Source of the DNA: Myxococcales bacterium
Lineage (GTDB): Bacteria; Myxococcota_A; Polyangia; Polyangiales; Houyiibacteriaceae
Length of the DNA stretch: 7,647 bases
Direction: 5' to 3'
Assembly (NCBI GenBank): GCA_030622585.1
Contig: JAUXFZ010000105.1
Coordinates: 1-7,647 of the forward strand
Of this stretch, positions 5,957 through 7,647 are shown piece by piece. A model generated the notes under the pieces. That model saw only the letters and a program-made list of their open reading frames with translations, was not told the DNA's origin and ran no database searches. Position 1 is the stretch's first letter. The number at the start of each line of letters is the position of its first letter. The position numbers and the translations under genes are program-made.

Positions 5957-7348
5957 ATGATCCGCACGACGCTTCGACAGCCCGGGTTAATCGCACTCGG
6001 GGCCGCGATGGCCTTCGCCATGCTCGGCACGGCAACCGCATCGCCCAAGCAGGGCTCCGTAGACGAGGACGCCCTGTCGAAGGCGCTTGCGTTCGAAACC
6101 GCGCTGACAGATGTGGCGGAGTCGGTATCGCCCTCGGTCGTGAGTATCCAGGTCGAAGTGACCAAGCCCCAGAATCAGGGCCTGCCGTTTTTCTTCGGAG
6201 GTCAGGGTCGCGGGGGCATCGTCCGTGGAGGCGGCTCGGGCGTCATCTTGCGTTCGGACGGGTACATCCTGACGAACAACCATGTCGTCCACCAAGCAAG
6301 CCGCATCGAGGTGCGACTGAAAAACGGAAAGAGCTTTGCCGCGAAACTGGTCGGGGCGGATTCGGCAACGGACCTCGCCATGCTGAAGATCGATGCGAGG
6401 AACCTGCAGCCAGCGGAGTTCGCATCTTCGGAGAAGGCGCGGGTCGGTCAGTTCGTCATCGCCATCGGGTCCCCGTTTGGGCTCGACTACACAGTGACGA
6501 CGGGGGTGCTCAGTGCGAAGGGTCGCGGCGCCATCGGTGCCAACGAGATCGAGGACTACCTGCAAACAGACGCCAGCATCAATCCCGGCAACTCGGGAGG
6601 CCCGCTCGTCAACCTTCACGGCCGGGTGCTTGGAATCAACACGATGATCATCGGTCGCGGAACCGGAATCGGCTTTGCAATCCCTTCGGAAATCGCCCAG
6701 CGCGTCGCGCGACAGCTGATCGAGAACGGGACGGTCAGACGTGCATGGCTCGGCGTCTCGTTCCAGGAGATCACCCCGGAATTGGCTGCGCATCTCGGCG
6801 GCAGCTTCGAAGGTGGGGCTCTAATCAACGGCGTGGTTCCCGAAGGTCCGGCTGACAAGGCGGGCCTGCAAGCGGGCGACGTCATCCGCGCGATAAACGG
6901 CAAGAAGATCCGGGAGGGGCACGACCTCCTACGCACGGTGCTACGGCACGGCGTGGGTGAACGTCTCAGCCTGGACGTGCGCCGCGGCGACCGGGCCAAG
7001 AAGATCACGCTCGTGACTGGCGAGAGGCCGAACGAGGACGGCGCTCGGTCCCACGAGCAGAGTGTCGAAGACGACGGCATGCTGGGCCTGGCGCTCGAAG
7101 ACTTGACTCCGCAGCTCCGAAAACGTTTCCACTACGAAGGGGACGGTCGGGTATTCGTTCGCGGTGTGGCGCCGGCCTCCGACGCCGATCGTGCGGGCCT
7201 GCGTGCCGGCGATATCATCCTGCAGGCAGACCGGCACCCGGTGGGCTCGATCGGCGACGTTCGTGCGGCCCTAAAGGATGGAAAGGCGCTGCTCTATGTC
7301 GAACGCGAGTCCCGGCGCTTCTTCCAACCGATCACACGGTCCAAATAG
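5957..7348 (+). CDS. Periplasmic HtrA/DegP-type serine protease with two PDZ domains
   Basis: The 463-residue product begins with a signal peptide: basic MIRTTLRQ, a hydrophobic stretch PGLIALGAAMAFAMLG, then ATA-S with likely cleavage near residue 28. It is thus exported to the periplasm. The trypsin-like domain (about 50-255) has the full catalytic triad: H109 in TNNHV, D139 in TDLAML and S213 in GNSGGP. The segment before the first core strand is short and Gly/Phe-rich (QGLPFFFGGQGRGG). PDZ1 (about 262-355; RRAWLGVSFQEI, GPADKAGLQAGDVI) and PDZ2 (about 373-455; GLALEDLT, DADRAGLRAGDII) follow, giving the normal DegP/DegQ/MucD layout and length. Such proteases degrade or refold misfolded envelope proteins and can act in regulated proteolysis of envelope stress signals. 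It lies on the same strand as the two sensor genes, which suggests that it is their co-transcribed or regulated partner. It ends 19 bases from a convergent gene, with no clear terminator between. Whether it is DegP, DegQ or MucD by descent cannot be decided here. Confidence 0.96.
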   Translation: MIRTTLRQPGLIALGAAMAFAMLGTATASPKQGSVDEDALSKALAFETALTDVAESVSPSVVSIQVEVTKPQNQGLPFFFGGQGRGGIVRGGGSGVILRSDGYILTNNHVVHQASRIEVRLKNGKSFAAKLVGADSATDLAMLKIDARNLQPAEFASSEKARVGQFVIAIGSPFGLDYTVTTGVLSAKGRGAIGANEIEDYLQTDASINPGNSGGPLVNLHGRVLGINTMIIGRGTGIGFAIPSEIAQRVARQLIENGTVRRAWLGVSFQEITPELAAHLGGSFEGGALINGVVPEGPADKAGLQAGDVIRAINGKKIREGHDLLRTVLRHGVGERLSLDVRRGDRAKKITLVTGERPNEDGARSHEQSVEDDGMLGLALEDLTPQLRKRFHYEGDGRVFVRGVAPASDADRAGLRAGDIILQADRHPVGSIGDVRAALKDGKALLYVERESRRFFQPITRSK

Positions 7349-7367
7349 GCGGTGCCTGCCAAGCGGG

Positions 7368-7647
7368 CTATCGGGCGTTCGTGATCTCGATCGAGGGGCC
7401 CCGTGCCTCGACGCGATACGCGGGGTGACGCCCTGCGACGAAGCGCAGCGTCAGCTCCGAAAAATCTCCGCGATTGAGGATGCTGGCGTGCTCCACATCG
7501 GGATGCGAAGTGGCTATCGGGCCCGCCTGAGAAAGCGATAGGCTTCCCGGGATGGTGACCGAGAACCCGTCCGCCTCGACGATCCCATCCATCTCGGCGA
7601 CGGGATTGCTCATCCGCAGAACATACTTCTCCCCGCCAGCAACCGAA
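7368..7647 (-). CDS. C-terminal end of an unrecognised protein (partial)
   Basis: The minus-strand frame is open from the window edge (7647) to TAG at 7370-7368, giving the last 92 residues. A methionine at 7613 lies inside the sequence, but the residues before it (GGEKYVLR) run on smoothly, so the true start is probably outside the window. The visible part reads as alternating beta strands: YVLRMSNPV, GFSVTIPGSLSLS, LTLRFVAG and AYRVEARGPSIEI. It has no cysteine and no membrane segment. The pattern of short strands with IPG and a final G-x-x-IEI strand recalls AMIN or secretin-N-like envelope domains, but the match is too weak to name a family. It is convergent with the HtrA gene, 19 bases apart. 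Confidence 0.6.
   Translation of the reverse strand, partial: SVAGGEKYVLRMSNPVAEMDGIVEADGFSVTIPGSLSLSQAGPIATSHPDVEHASILNRGDFSELTLRFVAGRHPAYRVEARGPSIEITNAR

Noticed and set aside
5566..6855. Long plus-strand open frame of 429 codons across the histidine kinase end and the HtrA start
   Set aside because: It is very rich in Arg, Gly and Pro, crosses two strongly supported genes in another frame and shows no domain motif.
7349..7367. Terminator between the convergent HtrA and the last gene
   Set aside because: The 19-base gap shows no stable stem-loop and no T-tract on either strand.

Overview
This is a GC-rich bacterial window, almost fully coding, with a signalling-heavy gene set: a bacterial Ser/Thr protein kinase fused to a receiver domain, two PAS-type histidine-kinase proteins, and a periplasmic HtrA protease. 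Together with the base composition this points to a Gram-negative member of the Myxococcota (the former Deltaproteobacteria). That placement is inference from gene style; no taxonomic marker is present.

Layout: (1) 1-542, plus strand: the 3' end of an SCP2-type sterol/lipid-carrier gene, followed by a small helical/coiled-coil protein gene. (2) 528-2695, minus strand: murI (glutamate racemase), then a soluble Ser/Thr kinase with a C-terminal response-regulator receiver domain. A 44-base AT-rich gap between them holds a sigma70-like promoter whose predicted start of transcription falls on the kinase ATG, so a leaderless mRNA is likely; two short palindromes overlap it. (3) 2696-2773: a divergent intergenic gap with a perfect 7-bp-arm hairpin just upstream of the ribosome binding site of the next gene. 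(4) 2774-5854, plus strand: two translationally close sensor genes. The first has a degenerate receiver-like domain, two PAS domains and a HisKA dimerisation/phosphoacceptor domain but no ATPase domain. The second is a complete GAF-PAS-HisKA-HATPase kinase. (5) 5957-7348, plus strand: an exported HtrA/DegP-type protease with two PDZ domains. (6) 7368-7647, minus strand: the C-terminal end of an unrecognised gene that runs off the window.

How they may work together (inference): the two sensor proteins are neighbours and have no DNA-binding response regulator beside them. The only canonical receiver domain in the window sits on the Ser/Thr kinase. A circuit in which histidine kinases phosphorylate or tune a Ser/Thr kinase through its receiver, with the HtrA protease as a linked envelope quality-control output, is the most interesting testable idea here. 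All gaps between genes are under 100 bases. No RNA genes, insertion sequences, CRISPR arrays or origins were seen.
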